DNA of 64,000 nt, taken from Gyrodactylus bullatarudis (lineage: Eukaryota; Platyhelminthes; Monogenea; Gyrodactylidea; Gyrodactylidae). Each line of letters starts with the position of its first letter. The stretch's first letter is position 1. A model generated the notes under the pieces. It did not search any database, had not been told where the DNA came from, and was given only the letters and a program-made list of their open reading frames with translations. The DNA lies in assembly GCA_012064415.1 (NCBI GenBank), contig SSNU01000302.1, positions 62,001 to 126,000 on the forward strand. The letters are read 5' to 3'. The position numbers and the translations under genes were made by a program. This document shows positions 22,401-37,400 of this stretch, one piece after another.

Positions 22401-25400
22401 GTGTATAATATATAATTTAGGCTATAAGTTTTCTCAATATATATACTTTTTGCTCGATTGTAAAACCAAGAGTAATTTAGGAAAATAAAGTCTTGTTTTC
22501 GTCTATTCTCATCAGACCTTACATAGATCTATAATATATCTTAGGTTTCTTGAATTGAATGTACTGTACTTTAAGTTGAATTTATTACTTTGACAACTTT
22601 TAATGTCGAACATAGTAGGCAACATTATTTCAAAAAAACATTAGACTAGATGGTAAAGATAAGGGAGAAAGAATCCTTAGACAAGTTGATAAATCTTTAG
22701 AATATAAAAAGAATATAAATCAATAGATGAGCAAAATGTTTATAATGAGGATGAGGATTGTATGGAGGAAATATCTCGATTTTGATTGGCTGGGAAATTC
22801 TGAATATCCTCAATTTTGGATAAAACTCTTCTGAATGCAAATTTTAAGATTATATATCTATTAGAGAAGCTACCTATCTATAAAATCTCCTGGAAGAACT
22901 ATCTCTTAAATTTATCATTACTATTTAAAACTTGGAATTATTATGAGAGATTTTTCCTATTGATAATTTCAAAAATACTGATCCGTGCGAATCGATCTTG
23001 GGCAAACCATGTCAGAATTGTACAGAGGTAAGTATATAAACCCAAAGCAAATTGTGTTTTGAAGAATAAAGGGCTCTGTGGGATTGGAATTACTGATTTA
23101 TCATAATTTAATTAGCGAGTCAGTATTATTTATACGATTTTCCAATAGTTGTGGGGATAACTAAGAACGATATTTATTTGTGTATGTGAATATATTGGTG
23201 AGGAATTGATAGAAAAATATAAAAACAATAGTACAAATCTTGAAAGTAACTTAATAATTCATCAAGGAAACGAGATGAAGGAAGAATGATCACTATGTTG
23301 GTGTGTACTTAAACTATATTCATCATCAAATTTATATTGTATTACAAAGTTGTGTGTTGTAAATAGTATTCATAGTAATGTAATTATTTTTAAGAAGAAT
23401 ACTCATTCTCTATTTTGGTTCAAAAGCTAAAGAATCATCGCAAAGGACAAAATTATTTATCATTCCTAATTACTGATCCTGATGAAAAAATTCAGATCAC
23501 ATTATTGATTGCAACTACAAGATTTGAGTCGAATCATATAAGAAATGAAGAAGGTGTCAGAATAGACCAAGGGAAGAACAAATCAAGAAATGAGAAGAGT
23601 ATATAGTAACAGGCGAAAATGTCTCGATATTCGGTATCACATTGGAAGAAAATTATAAAGTTTAACAGACTGAAATTTGGTCATTCATATTATTTCAAAC
23701 ATGAATTTTGGCTATCAAAGGTGTTGGCTATGTGAAAAGTTTGAATAATTATTGATCACTCAAGTTAGACAAGGCTGAAAAAAGAATGCTTAACATCATC
23801 ATGATTCTGTCTGATGTAAAGAGAGAAAAACAAAAATATTTTTCCTCACTTTTTCCTGGTGAAATATTTCCGAGACAAATCATGTGAAAGTCTCGAGAGA
23901 CAAGACTAAATGACAAAAGTAGATTAGGTCTGGGATTAAATCAGAAGAGACCCGGCGAAATAAAACGTTTATCACTTATTATTCGTTCGTTCTCCTATCT
24001 TCCTTATGAGTTTGGACTCTAGTAATAATAATATACTTGATGAGGTTCGGCAACATTATCGTTCCATTAGATTAGGTCTCATTGTAAAGTGTAATAAAGA
24101 TGAACCTTTTATGACCCATTTTTTCACGATATTCTCTAGAAAATTTTAAATTTTCAAAACTTTTCAATAAAAAATTGTAACTTGATTAGTCATATAGTTC
24201 TTTCAATAGATTAATATTAGTTCTTCTTACAGAAAAGTGGTCAATAAATTATTTCTTCTATTCTTTACAATAGAATTATGGAATGAGAAAGTTACCATTC
24301 CCATATATATGAACAACTGAAAATTTATTTGCTGAGACCTTAGAGAATAAGTGTAGTTTTAGATTTGGAATCAGTGTGATTATTTTGGTAACATAACAAA
24401 ATTTCTGATTTGAACGTAAGAAGGGTTAATAAGAGAAATGGGAAAACATTAAATTCCTAGAAAGTAATAGAGTGATCAAAAAGTACTGGACTGGGGAGAT
24501 GAAGATTGATGATTATGAGAGAGGGAAATAACTATGAATTGGAAGGGAAAATGGTACTTTTATCTCATTATATTTGTATTATGTGAAGTGAATTATTATG
24601 TGATAGGAATAATTTTTGATTCGTTAACCCACTAGTTTTCTTGTGAAATCCTAGGGAAAATTGATTCATTCTTTAAATCATGAGATTACTTTAAATGAAA
24701 TATAATCAAGCGGGCAGTCATGGAAAGAACTGATGGAACAACCTGTCCAACTGAAAAAAGCATTTCTACGCGCAGAGTTTGGTGAGTCGATTGAGTCTAG
24801 AATGTTCCGCATCAGTTCTACCAATGAATCGACAATGATATTTATGAGTCATAATCATGCTTTGAGATTAATTTCGATGGGACAAAAATGAGCAATTCTT
24901 GATATATATCATCTTTATATTTTAAACGAGAACATAAATAAGACAGGTGTCAAGATCAATCAAGGACGATCCAAGAGAAATGAAATTGATCAATATTAAT
25001 TAATAAATTCTGTCTTGACTATTTTCCAATTACACTGCGTTATTACGTAATAATTTTTAATAAAATTAACATAAATCAAGTGATTATTTGATACATTTGA
25101 AAGAAGAGAAATCAGAAAAAAAATTAATCTGATTTGAAATTATCAGGTGCAATATTGTTAGAAAAATGATTTAATTAAATGAATAACTTTTCTATATTCA
25201 GACCATTCAACGCAAGTTTCTAGATTTTGTCCTTTTACTCGATAGAATGTCTTGAATTCAAATTTTTTAATCTATACTAAACTGGGTCCCGGAATTTGAA
25301 TTATGAAAATTAATTATGAGTACTGATATTAACATATAAGTTAGAGACTTATAATTAGAGACGTGTATTAAGAAAATACAACTTTGAAAGCTTTTAAAAC

Positions 25401-28400
25401 TCGTGACCTTGAAGTATCATATGAAAGTAGGTTGGTCTTTGAAGTTTGAATTTTTTCGTTTGTGAAACTCTCTTTCGGGAAATAAAGGGATTCTGAACCA
25501 TCAAAAATTCAAAAAAGATTTCTGAACAAGTTGGACGATTCATGGAGAGACCCATTCTAACCTATACAGTACATTAGTTTACAAATTAGTATTTCAAATT
25601 AGAGTACTAATGAAAGGGCTCTTTAACCCTAAAACCTGTAATTGAGAGATGGAGTACTTACTCGTTCTCTAATTGTATCACATTTTCGTCGGACGAGTAG
25701 GCGTTCTGACTGAATCATTGCTAGTTGATCGGTGAGTGCTTTTCGTTTGTCCTCAGCTAATCGTTGGACAGAGTTTAACAGGTCCTTTTCCCGTTGATTA
25801 ACAAGGTTGCGAATCTTCTCGAAACTATTCCTGATTGTCTGGAGAGAAAATAAGAAATGTCAAACCTTTTATGGTTCTCGTATGTTCAATGCTGTACTTT
25901 TATGAATTTTGAAAAATAAATTCAATGTAGAACACATGAGGATATTATTAATATTTGATCTTCGAAAAAATATACCAATCATGTTATCTGCTTTCACTCT
26001 AACTCAATCTACATTTAATCAAGATTATTTTTGAAAAACAAATCAATCTAGTCACATACGAATTGGGAACAGAAGATTTATCCATGGGAATTCATATACA
26101 GGGAGAAATTTTTGATATAGCGAGGACAAATTAATTCATCAAGTGATCTTTAGAGAATGAATTTATCATAGGCACTTTAAACTTGGGATAATGAGAATTT
26201 GTGGTTATTTTAAAAGTCTAAAAATAAAATATCAAAGACCTAACAAAGAAATGAAAAGTTGAGAATGTAAGTAAATTCTAGATCAGCTTTAAATTTTAGA
26301 TCAAATACCTTAATGTATTTCACGAGGCCTTTTCAGGGCTTCTATGAAAAAATTCATTTATTCTGGTCCCAAGTAAATGTAAAAATTAGGCGCGTTTTCG
26401 AAATTCAAAGAGCTTAATTTTTTCAGATTTACAATAACATAATAATATATTTTGGTCTGAAGAGAAGCAAGATAGCTTTATTCACCATAAAAAATTTTTA
26501 TTCAACATCTTTTGTTTTTTCATTATTCCAGGTCACCAGTCCAATAATTTCTTCGAGGAAATAATTATGTCTTTTCATATTTTTGTTTATGAGGACTATC
26601 AAGGTTTGTATAAGAATGGTCGAATTGTCAACGCTAAATTTTATTAAAGTTGGTCCGAATTTTGAACAATCAAAAAAATATAACATCGATTCAGAGATGA
26701 AAAAATTCACAAATGTAAAAATATTTTAATCAAGCCAGCTAGCTGAAAAAATGCTTCCTCTACTATTATAACTAGCTAGTTGTGGTGAGGGGAAAATCTT
26801 ATGGCTCAAGAGAGTGAGAATCTAGCCAGAAAGTACATTTTAGGAAATTAAATATTTAGACTGAAAGATGAAGTACATAAGAACATTTGCTATTGGTTAT
26901 GCAATCACAGGCATGGTAATTGTAGGAATTTTTAAGAAAATAGATAATACAATAAATTTGAATCATTTCATGATTACTACAGCTGATTTTTTTTGCAAAT
27001 TTGACGACTCAGACATTGGCATTTGCAGATATGGCTACAGTGGTAGGCCAAAATACTATTTTAGCAACTTTTTTTGATAGCTGCCCAAGTTTTTCCATGA
27101 GTATTTTCATTCCGGTGTATTCCTAGGTACTGATCTTTATTTAATCGAATTTAAATCGAGTTAATTTTCGTTGCAAAATATACATTAATTTTGCTGTACA
27201 GTGGTAGTTTTTAAAAATTTCTAAGAGCCCTAAATGAGTAATCAGAAAATAAGATTTTTAGGTTCATAAATTCTGTTTGGTAAAATCTTTTCCGATACAT
27301 AGTGGTAAAGTCGATTCAATAGAATATAAAAATTTTGCTTTTGTATATCGCAAGCTAAGCCCACTTTAAAGTAGTGGGTAATTTTGAATTGAATTAACCT
27401 AATTCGAGTAAATACAAATCAGTACCTAGAAGTAGTTCGGAATGAAAATACTAATGAGAAAAGGTCTGAATGAGACTTTTAACTTTTCAGTACCGATATT
27501 TTTGAGACTCTCGAGACATGTCGGCAATATTCTTATTAAACCTCTATTCAAGTTGAATTAAAATTTTTACCTGGAAATTGACTGATAAACCAACCAATTA
27601 CGTTGCCCAACAAACTGAACGATAGTTGTTCAAGAAAGACAGATAGAGAGTACAATATGAGATAGCCACAGTGTGTTTGACTTTGGAATGATAATTTCTC
27701 GATGGAGGAATAAAAGATAAACTATGTTATCTACCACCAGAAATTTACATATTCATAAAATGTTGGATGAAAATAGTGCATATCTGGATAGGCAATTGAT
27801 CTTTTTACTTTTCTCTATTTGGATCAAAATGTCAGAAAAATTATAAATACATTTGTATAAGATAAGCTTTCGGAATGAAAGAAATGCAAATAGACAACAA
27901 GTTAACCTTTCCTTGGGGGGGGGAGGAAGTGAACTGTGTATGTGGTAGAAATTTGGAAGCAAAGAGAATCTTGGGAACTATTTAAAAAATTGCAGGGATC
28001 CCAACTCATTTTCGTACTCAAAGAGCATCTAAATCAAAATGAGCTTTCACTACGTAATAACTAGAAAAGAAACTGACGGGGCATATTTCTCGAAAAAAAA
28101 TAGCGAAAATTTCTACATTTTCTCGCACATAATCTTAAGAAAACTTATAAGAATTTTACCTGAAAAAATAGAAGGAGCATGTCAAAATTTTCTGAGTTAT
28201 CAGAGAAAATTCCACCTAATCCTAGTGCACACTGAAGCAGAGTGGGTAGTATTTTCTTGTTATCTTGATACATTTTTGAATTAAAGCGTTACTATAATAT
28301 TGAAATGACCCCAAATCCAAGCTGATTTAACACGAGTTGTGAATAAGCCTACAAGTGGTGTTGAGGTCAATAAATGGGATTATCAAGATTGATCGATCAT

Positions 28401-31400
28401 ACTTTTATATAATCGAATTATTTTTCACCTTAAAAACCCCAAAAAAAAATAAAACTTAAAGATAAATTCGTAGTCTTCTTCAATTTTACTAATTCTTAGT
28501 AATTTTTAATTTTTCTCCATAAGCTCATTTTGAATTGAATATGAGAACTATTCGATATATTTTTGGTTGATTCAACCCCTGTGTTTATTTCCACTGTGTC
28601 TATGAATGGAAATCACGTGCTATGCTAATATTCAAAGAAAGTCGGTTTGAAAACCTTGGGTCATGAATGAATTTCATTGAATAATAATGCTCGTAGTATT
28701 CAGATATTGAATCGCCTAAACTATATCTGTTAAAGATTTGAGTATAGCTAATTTCTTGGATCAAAAAATGACCAAATATTTAGATTTAAATCAACGTTTG
28801 AATACGAATCATGAAAAAAATTCTCTGGCACTGCAAGGTTTAAAAAGATGAATAAATAGACTGATGTTGTTCGCTTTTTATCTGGCTATTTTGTCTTCTA
28901 TTTCTATTTGATTCAAAATTAATATGAATAAATTAATGATAAGAGAGAAAGGAAAAACTGCTCAACAGCCAAAAGAAAACGAAAAAGGTACAGTGGGCAG
29001 TTGAAAATTGACAACTTTCTTAAGAGGTAAAGTGTTAATTAGAATAATGGTCAACAACAGAAAAGGTTCTGTGGAACAGACAGAAATTCTGAGTAATATT
29101 CTTTGAGAATGTGATTAATACCAAGAATATTTGTGTATACTAGAGAATAGAATATGGCCTTATAATTCTAATTACAATTAGAGAAGCCAATGCAATAAAT
29201 GTTGGATTAAAAATGCTGAATAAATGATTCAGAGGTGCATTCAGGTATATGTAATTCTCATTACATCGATAATTGTGTACACATTTAGTTCATCAAGAGA
29301 GGAATGTGATTCAAAGAGATAAAACTGTGTTGTAATACCATAAAAGAAGGCTGAGTAAGCCAAATTTAAGTTACACATTCACATATTTTTCCAATCCCTA
29401 TGTCTTTCTTTCTAATTGAATCAATATGGTTTTCAAAATAATCAAACCTCAATATGTGTGTAAGGAATTGGATGCAGCATGTTCAAGGTGATGGAAAACT
29501 GGTGTTGACTCCTGTTAATTACACAGGTGGAAGAAGCTTGGATTTAATCCAGAATTTAGTCAAGAAATACTTTGGACTGATTCTAACACTAGAAAGAAGG
29601 AATTAAAGGGTTTCGAACACACTCAAATCCAATTGGTTAACTTCTGATGTATAACTGATCTTGGCCAGATGTTGAAATGATCTCAATAACTAGAGAAAAA
29701 TTGCCAAACTACTTCAAACAGGTTATTAATTGAGATTAGAAGATGGTTTATTAAGTCTGAGTAAGCCAGGGATATTTTTTTATGTCAGCATAAATTGTTG
29801 ATTTGAATTTCTAGTTAAAAGTAAATTGAAAGGCTTTCAAGAAGGGAAGAATATAAACCCTTATCTTTTATTACTAATTAGATCTGCCGAAATCTGTCCA
29901 TTTTTGTGACAAAAAGGAGTAATGTCCTTTACTACTACTAACTAGGTACAACTTATCACTTTCCTTCAGTAAGTCTACACTGTAAACTTTACAGTGCTTC
30001 TTCGATTATGATTAATTTGATCTCTCTTAATTCCTTTGGACTCGCATCTAGTGAGTCTGGCAAAAATAATTTCTAGGTTTCTTGTTATTTTAAGCTCAAC
30101 ATTTTCTCCTTTATTCTTTGATTTGAGATTATATGGGACCTAAGAGTACGAGCAACCGATGGATGTAAGAACAGAATGATATTTCTTTATGAATCAGACA
30201 CGGCTTGGACATTTCAGATTAAGGAGAGGGAATTTCAAGGTTCAAGATTCTTTAAGATCCCAAAAAAGGGAATTTTTGAAAAAGAGGCAAAAATTATCGG
30301 TCTACGCTTCACCTTGAGACATTTCTGATACAAGAAAAATATAAGGAGTTAAATTTCTTACTAAGCTCTCGAAATGGCAAAATTGGCATTTTTGCAGCTC
30401 CTCTAATTATAGTTGATGAAATATATAAATAAAAGCAAATCAAATAGAATATTTTCTTGTTGGTTATTGGAAACGGAAATCTTTGTTGACAAGCTAGTCT
30501 GTTGAGATAAAGATCAGATGGGGGAGATCAATAGAGAAACTATTGCATAGTTATTGTATTTTGCTGATATAACCATAACAATAGGTCAAATTTTTTTTCA
30601 TTTTCCACAAAAGAAACATAACAGGTTTTTGATAAAGAAAGGTTGAATGTATTATTATCACTATAAGAACAGTAGTTGTATTTATCTAAAGTACATTGTT
30701 GCAAGTATATTATAGATATTTTCCAGACTAGAGGAATGTGAATCTGAATAATTTAAAACAAAACAACAGTTATATAGCTACAGAGTAAAAAGAAATCTAT
30801 ATGGCAAGAGAGAGATGAAGGATTTTGAAAAGAGATGGAATAAATTAACATTTTTCCCAGAGATTGTACCGAATGGATAATTAATTTCATAAATGGGCAT
30901 TATTATACCTTTTTTTCTGACAGAAAGATACTATTATTCTTGGTTTAATCACGAAATAATCTTAAAATGCCAGACTGAAGAAGATACATGACGAATAAAG
31001 TAAAATTCTACTGATTAACAGAGATTGACTATTTAAAAAATAATTTATCTCTTATCTTTAAACCAAATAAGTATGAATTTTTTACCATATTTCTGATATC
31101 CAGATGAGAAAAGTATAGTGTCTTCCCTCCACCAGGGTACATTGGCCACGGAAGAGTTAAACTAATCTCGGATTTTACTAATTTATTGATTTTTAAAGCA
31201 GCAAAAATGATCAAGAATTAAAAATTCAACTATTGATAATGCATGAAGAATAATATTTGATCCGTCTCACACCTTGAAATTCAAAAAAAATTTCAATTCA
31301 ATGTTAAAAAATGAGAAATTTGAAGTGTCTCCAATTTTTTCCAAAAATACCCTTTTTCCTGATTTCCTCAAAGATACCTGGAGTCATGCTGGAGTTAAGA

Positions 31401-34400
31401 ACGAACGAAAGATGTTTTGGTGATTATAGACTAGCTTTCGTCGATTCACTCCAGACCAAACACTGACTATTTATACATGAAAAAATATTGGTAATATTTA
31501 GGCCATAGCATTTATTCATCAGGGATTGAAATTGTGCAATTTGAATTGGTTTCCAAAAAGTTTTCTGAAAATTTCGATATCAAATTCATTGAGAATAGCG
31601 TTTAATTTTCAACCAAAGGAAACTAATAGGTATTGAATACTAAAAGAAGATGTTAGTGATTCTATTTTTTTCAATTTTACTGTACTTTTAAAATCTTTTT
31701 CTCTCTTTTAGGATTTGATTCAAAAGGAAAAAAATTTAATCCACAACGTCTCGTTCTAGTTTAGAAGATGATGAGATAAATCTCGAGGAACTGGTTTGAG
31801 GATTAAAAGAAAATCAGTCCTTCCCCCTCAATCCTTTCAGAACAACAATGGAGAGGGTGGGATATCTTTCACGTGCCTCTACTTTTTCAAATTGAGAATG
31901 AAAATCGGAACATTTTATTATGTCTGTTCGTCTTTATGAAATAAAAATTCAGTTTGATTCAAGTCTGCCAGAACCCCCCCCCCGTTCCGATTTTGTTACA
32001 ATATTCACTGAGCCAGACTTGCTAATCTCGAATTGTAACACCTTGCGTGTAAATATAGAGAAATGGCTATTAGTGAATCGAAATAAATTTTTAGTTTGTA
32101 CATTGGAGTTCTTTAAATCGAGATCAAGCTATCTGAAATGATTTTTAAGTGAAAAATATTTTCATTGCTGCATAAAAGGCGTATAATAAGTATTTTTGCC
32201 ACATGTTATTTATAATGCCTCAGTTTGATTTTCTATTTTTTTATTAAAAAGTTGTTAATTATTTAAAATGACTAGACATTATACATAAAGACAAAATTTG
32301 ATTGTACTGCTTACAACACATTTACTAACATGAGATGAAAATTGAATATTTTCTTTTAATTCAACGCCATTGTTGCTTGAAGGAATGTATCTCACAAGAG
32401 AAGCTAACCAGTTTGAAAATTATGATTGTTACAATTTCTTTTCTCAATTCGATCCAATAATGAGACAGAATTTTCTCATTCAAGTATAAAACTACTGGTG
32501 CTATATATAATTTGAATGAAGAATTGAATATCTTCTGGAGATTAGAGAGACGATGTTAAACTTTGTGTGTCTAATGGAAGTATATTTTGGATTTTCTTTT
32601 TCGAAAATTTTGAGACTCCGTGCAAAGTGGACTAGAAATATATACGATTTTGAATTTGTTTGAGTTTTCATTCGATCATGTTCCTTACACAGTGACATAA
32701 TAGATCTAAAGTTTCAGTTTTTTTCATTCAACAGTAAAAGTTGAGGATACTACTTTTAAGCAACTTTGGATTTTTTAATTCCCTTGAGCATGAAATTTTG
32801 ATGTTTAAGCTTTGTTCTGACCAAAATTAATAGTAAGCTTGTTTATCAATAAAATCTTTGACTACTACGTGGAAAATCGTGAATATTTTTCCTTGCATTA
32901 GAGTGTAATACAATATTTTCACCTCCTTTGTGTCTCAATCTTAAATATCATTAAGAACGTACGTTCTTTATATCATTAGAATCGTCTCTTCAATCTTGGC
33001 TAAAAACCGATAATCTATTTCTATTGTCTAATCGATCAACAAAGACAGAATATGGAAATTAATATGGTTAATTTTTAATTATTCAAGAGAGAAGAAAAAT
33101 AATTTTAACATGGTACGTACAGGAAAAGTACAAAAGTCAGGAGTGAAGAGGCTTTCCTAAATCAATTGTTCATGTAGTACCTATTCAAGTAACGTCTATG
33201 TGCATGACTAAAAGTAGATTGAGACCACTTTTGTGATCTTGAATATTTCAGCTTTTTTTTTACTATTTTTACCCTTCTTACAAGGAAAACAACAATAATC
33301 TTACCAAAAAGAACTCAATAATTTTCATTGAATAGTCAGGAACATGAATAGTTTCCGAATTTAACAATGATATTTTAACGCTAAAATTAAAAGAGATAAT
33401 GATAACGATCCTTCTTTTCGATAGATTGAATATTTTTTTTTAATTTTAACAACTATTCAATTTTATTAAAAGATTCAGAAAATAATTGAAAAATATTGAT
33501 TTTTTTTAAAAGATAATTTTATCTTCAGATTTAACTAAACAGCTTTAAATGGGAATACAGACAAAAGAGACGGTTTCAAGAATTTGTCCCTTGAGAAGAT
33601 GTTAAAATAAGATATAATTAATAATTATTAATCCTAGCGTCACTATGGCCATTGGATGCCAGTTTATAGCAAAAAATTGCCACTAATTTCAAAAGAATTA
33701 TAGTTCATTTTGAGATAATATCATCAAAGAATTTATTAATCTTATGTTACATGTGTTACAAGTTATAACTTGTAATACACTTAGTTAATATGAAGATGGG
33801 AATTTATGATTTTTACAAAAATCTCATTTTTTTCATCGAGAAATCGAATTTGATTTTTTGGAATCTCGAGTTAGCTGCAAATTCCCCGTTTTTGAACTTT
33901 GAGTTGAAAAATTTTTCAAATAGGGAAACCGATTTAAAAATCTATATTCAATTTTACCACCATGATGGGGTGATTCAGCAAAATCTGGCTCAGCATATTT
34001 GATTTCTTTGTCTAATCGTGATCCTGAAAATCACTCTCTCACTCTGAAATCAGCAAAATGTTTCAACTGACAGTTTAAAAAACTGAGAATTTGGCGCTAC
34101 TTCGAGATTTAAAATATGCCATTATTCCCTTAAAAATTGATAATGTTTAAAATATTTTGTCTTCATATAGTGATTTTTGATTTTCTTGATGAAAAAATTG
34201 AGATTTTTGTAAAAATCATAAATTCTAGCTTTACATAGTGTTTGTTACTCAACTCACGTTGATGGTATTGTCAGTGTTGAGTTCGAGACGATCAAGTTCT
34301 GCCGACACAGCTTCCTGAGCTGAATTCAATTCTTGTACGCACAGGTGTGCCTTATAAAGAAGAATTTCACTGCACCTTTTAATGGCCACATTGAAGGAGA

Positions 34401-37400
34401 TAACGTTATGGCTTAGAATTTGGCTATGTATTTCACTGTTGGTCATCTGTGGAGATTGTGACATAGGGGCATTGTAATATTGATGGTCGCAGGGATTATT
34501 ATTGGAATGCATTGATCTCATAGAGATATTGTCCCTGTATAGTGGAATATACAATATTTCAAAAATATACTATTTTTTATAATTTATAGGATCTTGTAAA
34601 AAGTACCCCTTTCCAAATGGAAAATATAGAGTCTCAAGAACTAAAATAAAAGTTTTAAAAGAGAATCTCAAGGGGTTTTCAGCTAAGAATAGTACTTGTA
34701 GACTTGATCGAGGATATCATTGAATTTTAGATTTTATTGCAATTTGATCAAAGTGAAAATTTTATTCAGATCTTAAAGAATAAAACATATCCTTAAATCT
34801 AAGCTATTTTCACACATTTCAATGTAAGGAAAATCTCCTACACCACGCCCAACAGCTTCAAGAGAATTTTTCACTTTTGCTAAAAAAGTTTAAGAGTAAC
34901 TATTGAGTAGAGCTTCCAAAACTAGAAGAGGTAGCTTAGAAGTTTGAGGCAACGATTATTTCCATCGTTTTAGCATTGTAATATGAGATCTAAACTTTTT
35001 AGAGCAAAAATAAGACCTAAACACATTTTCGAATATTTTTCGGAATCTACACACTAAAAAATTTTATAGAGTGTACAGGAAAAAACTGTGTGATCAAGAA
35101 ATCTTTGTTGAAATTTTTGACAGAGGTAATTTTGAATAAATTTTTTGGGTCTTTAAAAACATACTCATTGGCTCCATCAATGCTAAGGTTATCTTCATTA
35201 GAGGAATCAATTGTATGATTTAAGGCCTGCTTCTGGTGTTGATGTCCGCGACAATCAGTACAAAAGACAACATCACATGTTTCACAAAACAAAAGTTCCT
35301 GATTAGGATGTCGTTGGCATGTGGGGACTAGGTCTCTTCGTTGGTTTGCCAATAAATCCAAGAGTTGATTTACTATGAATGCTGGTGGAAATGCATTGGC
35401 CCCGCCAACAGGGGGAAATGGTATTGTTTCACGACAAATTGGACAACGAAAATGATCCAAACGCGGCGTCTAAAATGATGAAAAAAGTTATGTCATAGTT
35501 GTAAAATTAATAAATGCATTCTCTGTCTGTAAATACTTGAAGGATGTTAATAATAAGGCGTTACTGAATATAACTATTAGTTATTAACTACAACTGGATG
35601 AAAAGAATCCTTTCATGTCTCTAACGAAAGAAATTTATCATGATTATATATTTTCGTGGCAGCCCGAAATACAACTCAACCAAGGATTCAAATTCAGGAC
35701 TCTCTTCGTGTAAAGTCAAAGAAAATATAGATTCATTAGTTCTTAAAAAACTTGTATTTCAATTTATATATTCACAGAATTACCACAAGCTCATCAAAAA
35801 CCACAAAACATCATAATCTCATGTCAGTAAGAGGGCGTGTCAAGACAATTATTGTCGAAAAAAATGGAATTTCAATTTTACAGTTTTAATACGAATCAGC
35901 CTATATCATCTGCTGCTTCCTGATGGTCGAGGATATGTTTCCAATATTTTGCTATTAAAATATGACCTGCTAAAATATTCCCACCAGCCCTTACTTCATA
36001 TCAGATAAAATTATCAATTCTAATTGGTAGATTTATTTTTGCTATTCTTTTTGAGAAATATGTGGACTTACATTTTCTAGACATACGAAATATTGCTGAG
36101 AATTAATGAGCTAAGAGAACAAAAGCCGTACTGCTTTTTCAATTAGACGATTCTTTAATGGACGCTAAAGGACTAAAGAGGGTGCGGCGATCCATTTTTC
36201 CAATTAAAATTCATAATTTTATTATTTAAAGATGGTTCTAAAAGTGTAACATATGTTCAACAAATCCTCGATGTAACAAACTAAAGTTAAAAAATGTTTT
36301 TCTTTTCAAATGAGAGGTGATAAATTACGCAAGCTGCACCTTTTGGTTAAATTCAAGGACAAGGTTGGCTTCTAAGAGATCTTGCAACCAGAAGAAACCT
36401 TATTTCCACACATAATAAAATAATAATAACGGGATAATTGAGAAAAAAAATACGAGTTGTGAAATAGATTTTTTCAAAACTACAAACAGAAGAAGGATTC
36501 TAAATATTCCATCTTGGACAAAAACCCCATTTGACGACATCATGTATTCCCAGGTGATATGAAGATGAGAATTTACTATTTTTGCAAACAAGCTCAATTT
36601 TTTCTCCACAAAGTCAGGAAAATTTCCTTTTTTGAATTACATGATGAAATGAGCCAATAATTTGTTGAAATACAGTCAATAACCAAGAGAGAAACAAGAA
36701 TAGTGGAACGACAAATCAGACGTAGCTTCTCAAAAATAGTGGAATGATATGGTGTATTTGAAGGTATATAAGGCAATTTCATACCCTCACACACATCCAT
36801 GTGTTTGACTCAGAATCTTAACATTGAAGTATAGGGAGGGTAATTATGATTAAGTCGTATGCAATGAAACCAGTAATTAGCAATTGAAGTTAATTTTTTA
36901 ACATTACACAACAGAAAACAAGAGAGTTTACATGTTTTTCAAGGTTTATGATATGAGTCATATCTTATTTTTCATTATTTTGTGTAAAATTGATAGAGTA
37001 CTTTTTTTCCATCTTGGATCAACTGGTCAGGATGAAAAAATTTTCTTCTTGATCTGATCTAATTTTCTCGGTCGATGACATGAGTAAGGGTCGATTTTTA
37101 TTTCGTTGATTAAACTCTCTGAGAAAACTAAAGAAACCCCGTTTGTGATCAACGTTTTGAGATCCGATCCTGATCAAAAATAATTTTTTCTTCCAAAATT
37201 GATTTTCATCTGTAGCTGTTTTCAAGATATCCTTTATTCGTTTGCAACAAAAATTAACGTTAAATCGAAGGGGAGAAATTTTTCCAGAATAGATTTTACA
37301 CAAATATAATTTTTGTTTTAGAGTGACAACACAAAATTTCTCTTCGAAATTAGATCAGATCAAGAAGAAAATTTTTTCATCCTGACCAGTTGATCCAAGA

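Noticed and set aside
27913..27930. Homopolymer G and C runs (also 31975-31983 and 62304-62311)
   Set aside because: Short simple sequence without surrounding structure; possibly sequencing-sensitive, no functional claim.
25839..34257. Small open frames (60-80 codons) in the 8.4-kb intron
   Set aside because: No conserved motif, no splice partners and AT-biased low-complexity translation; consistent with chance.
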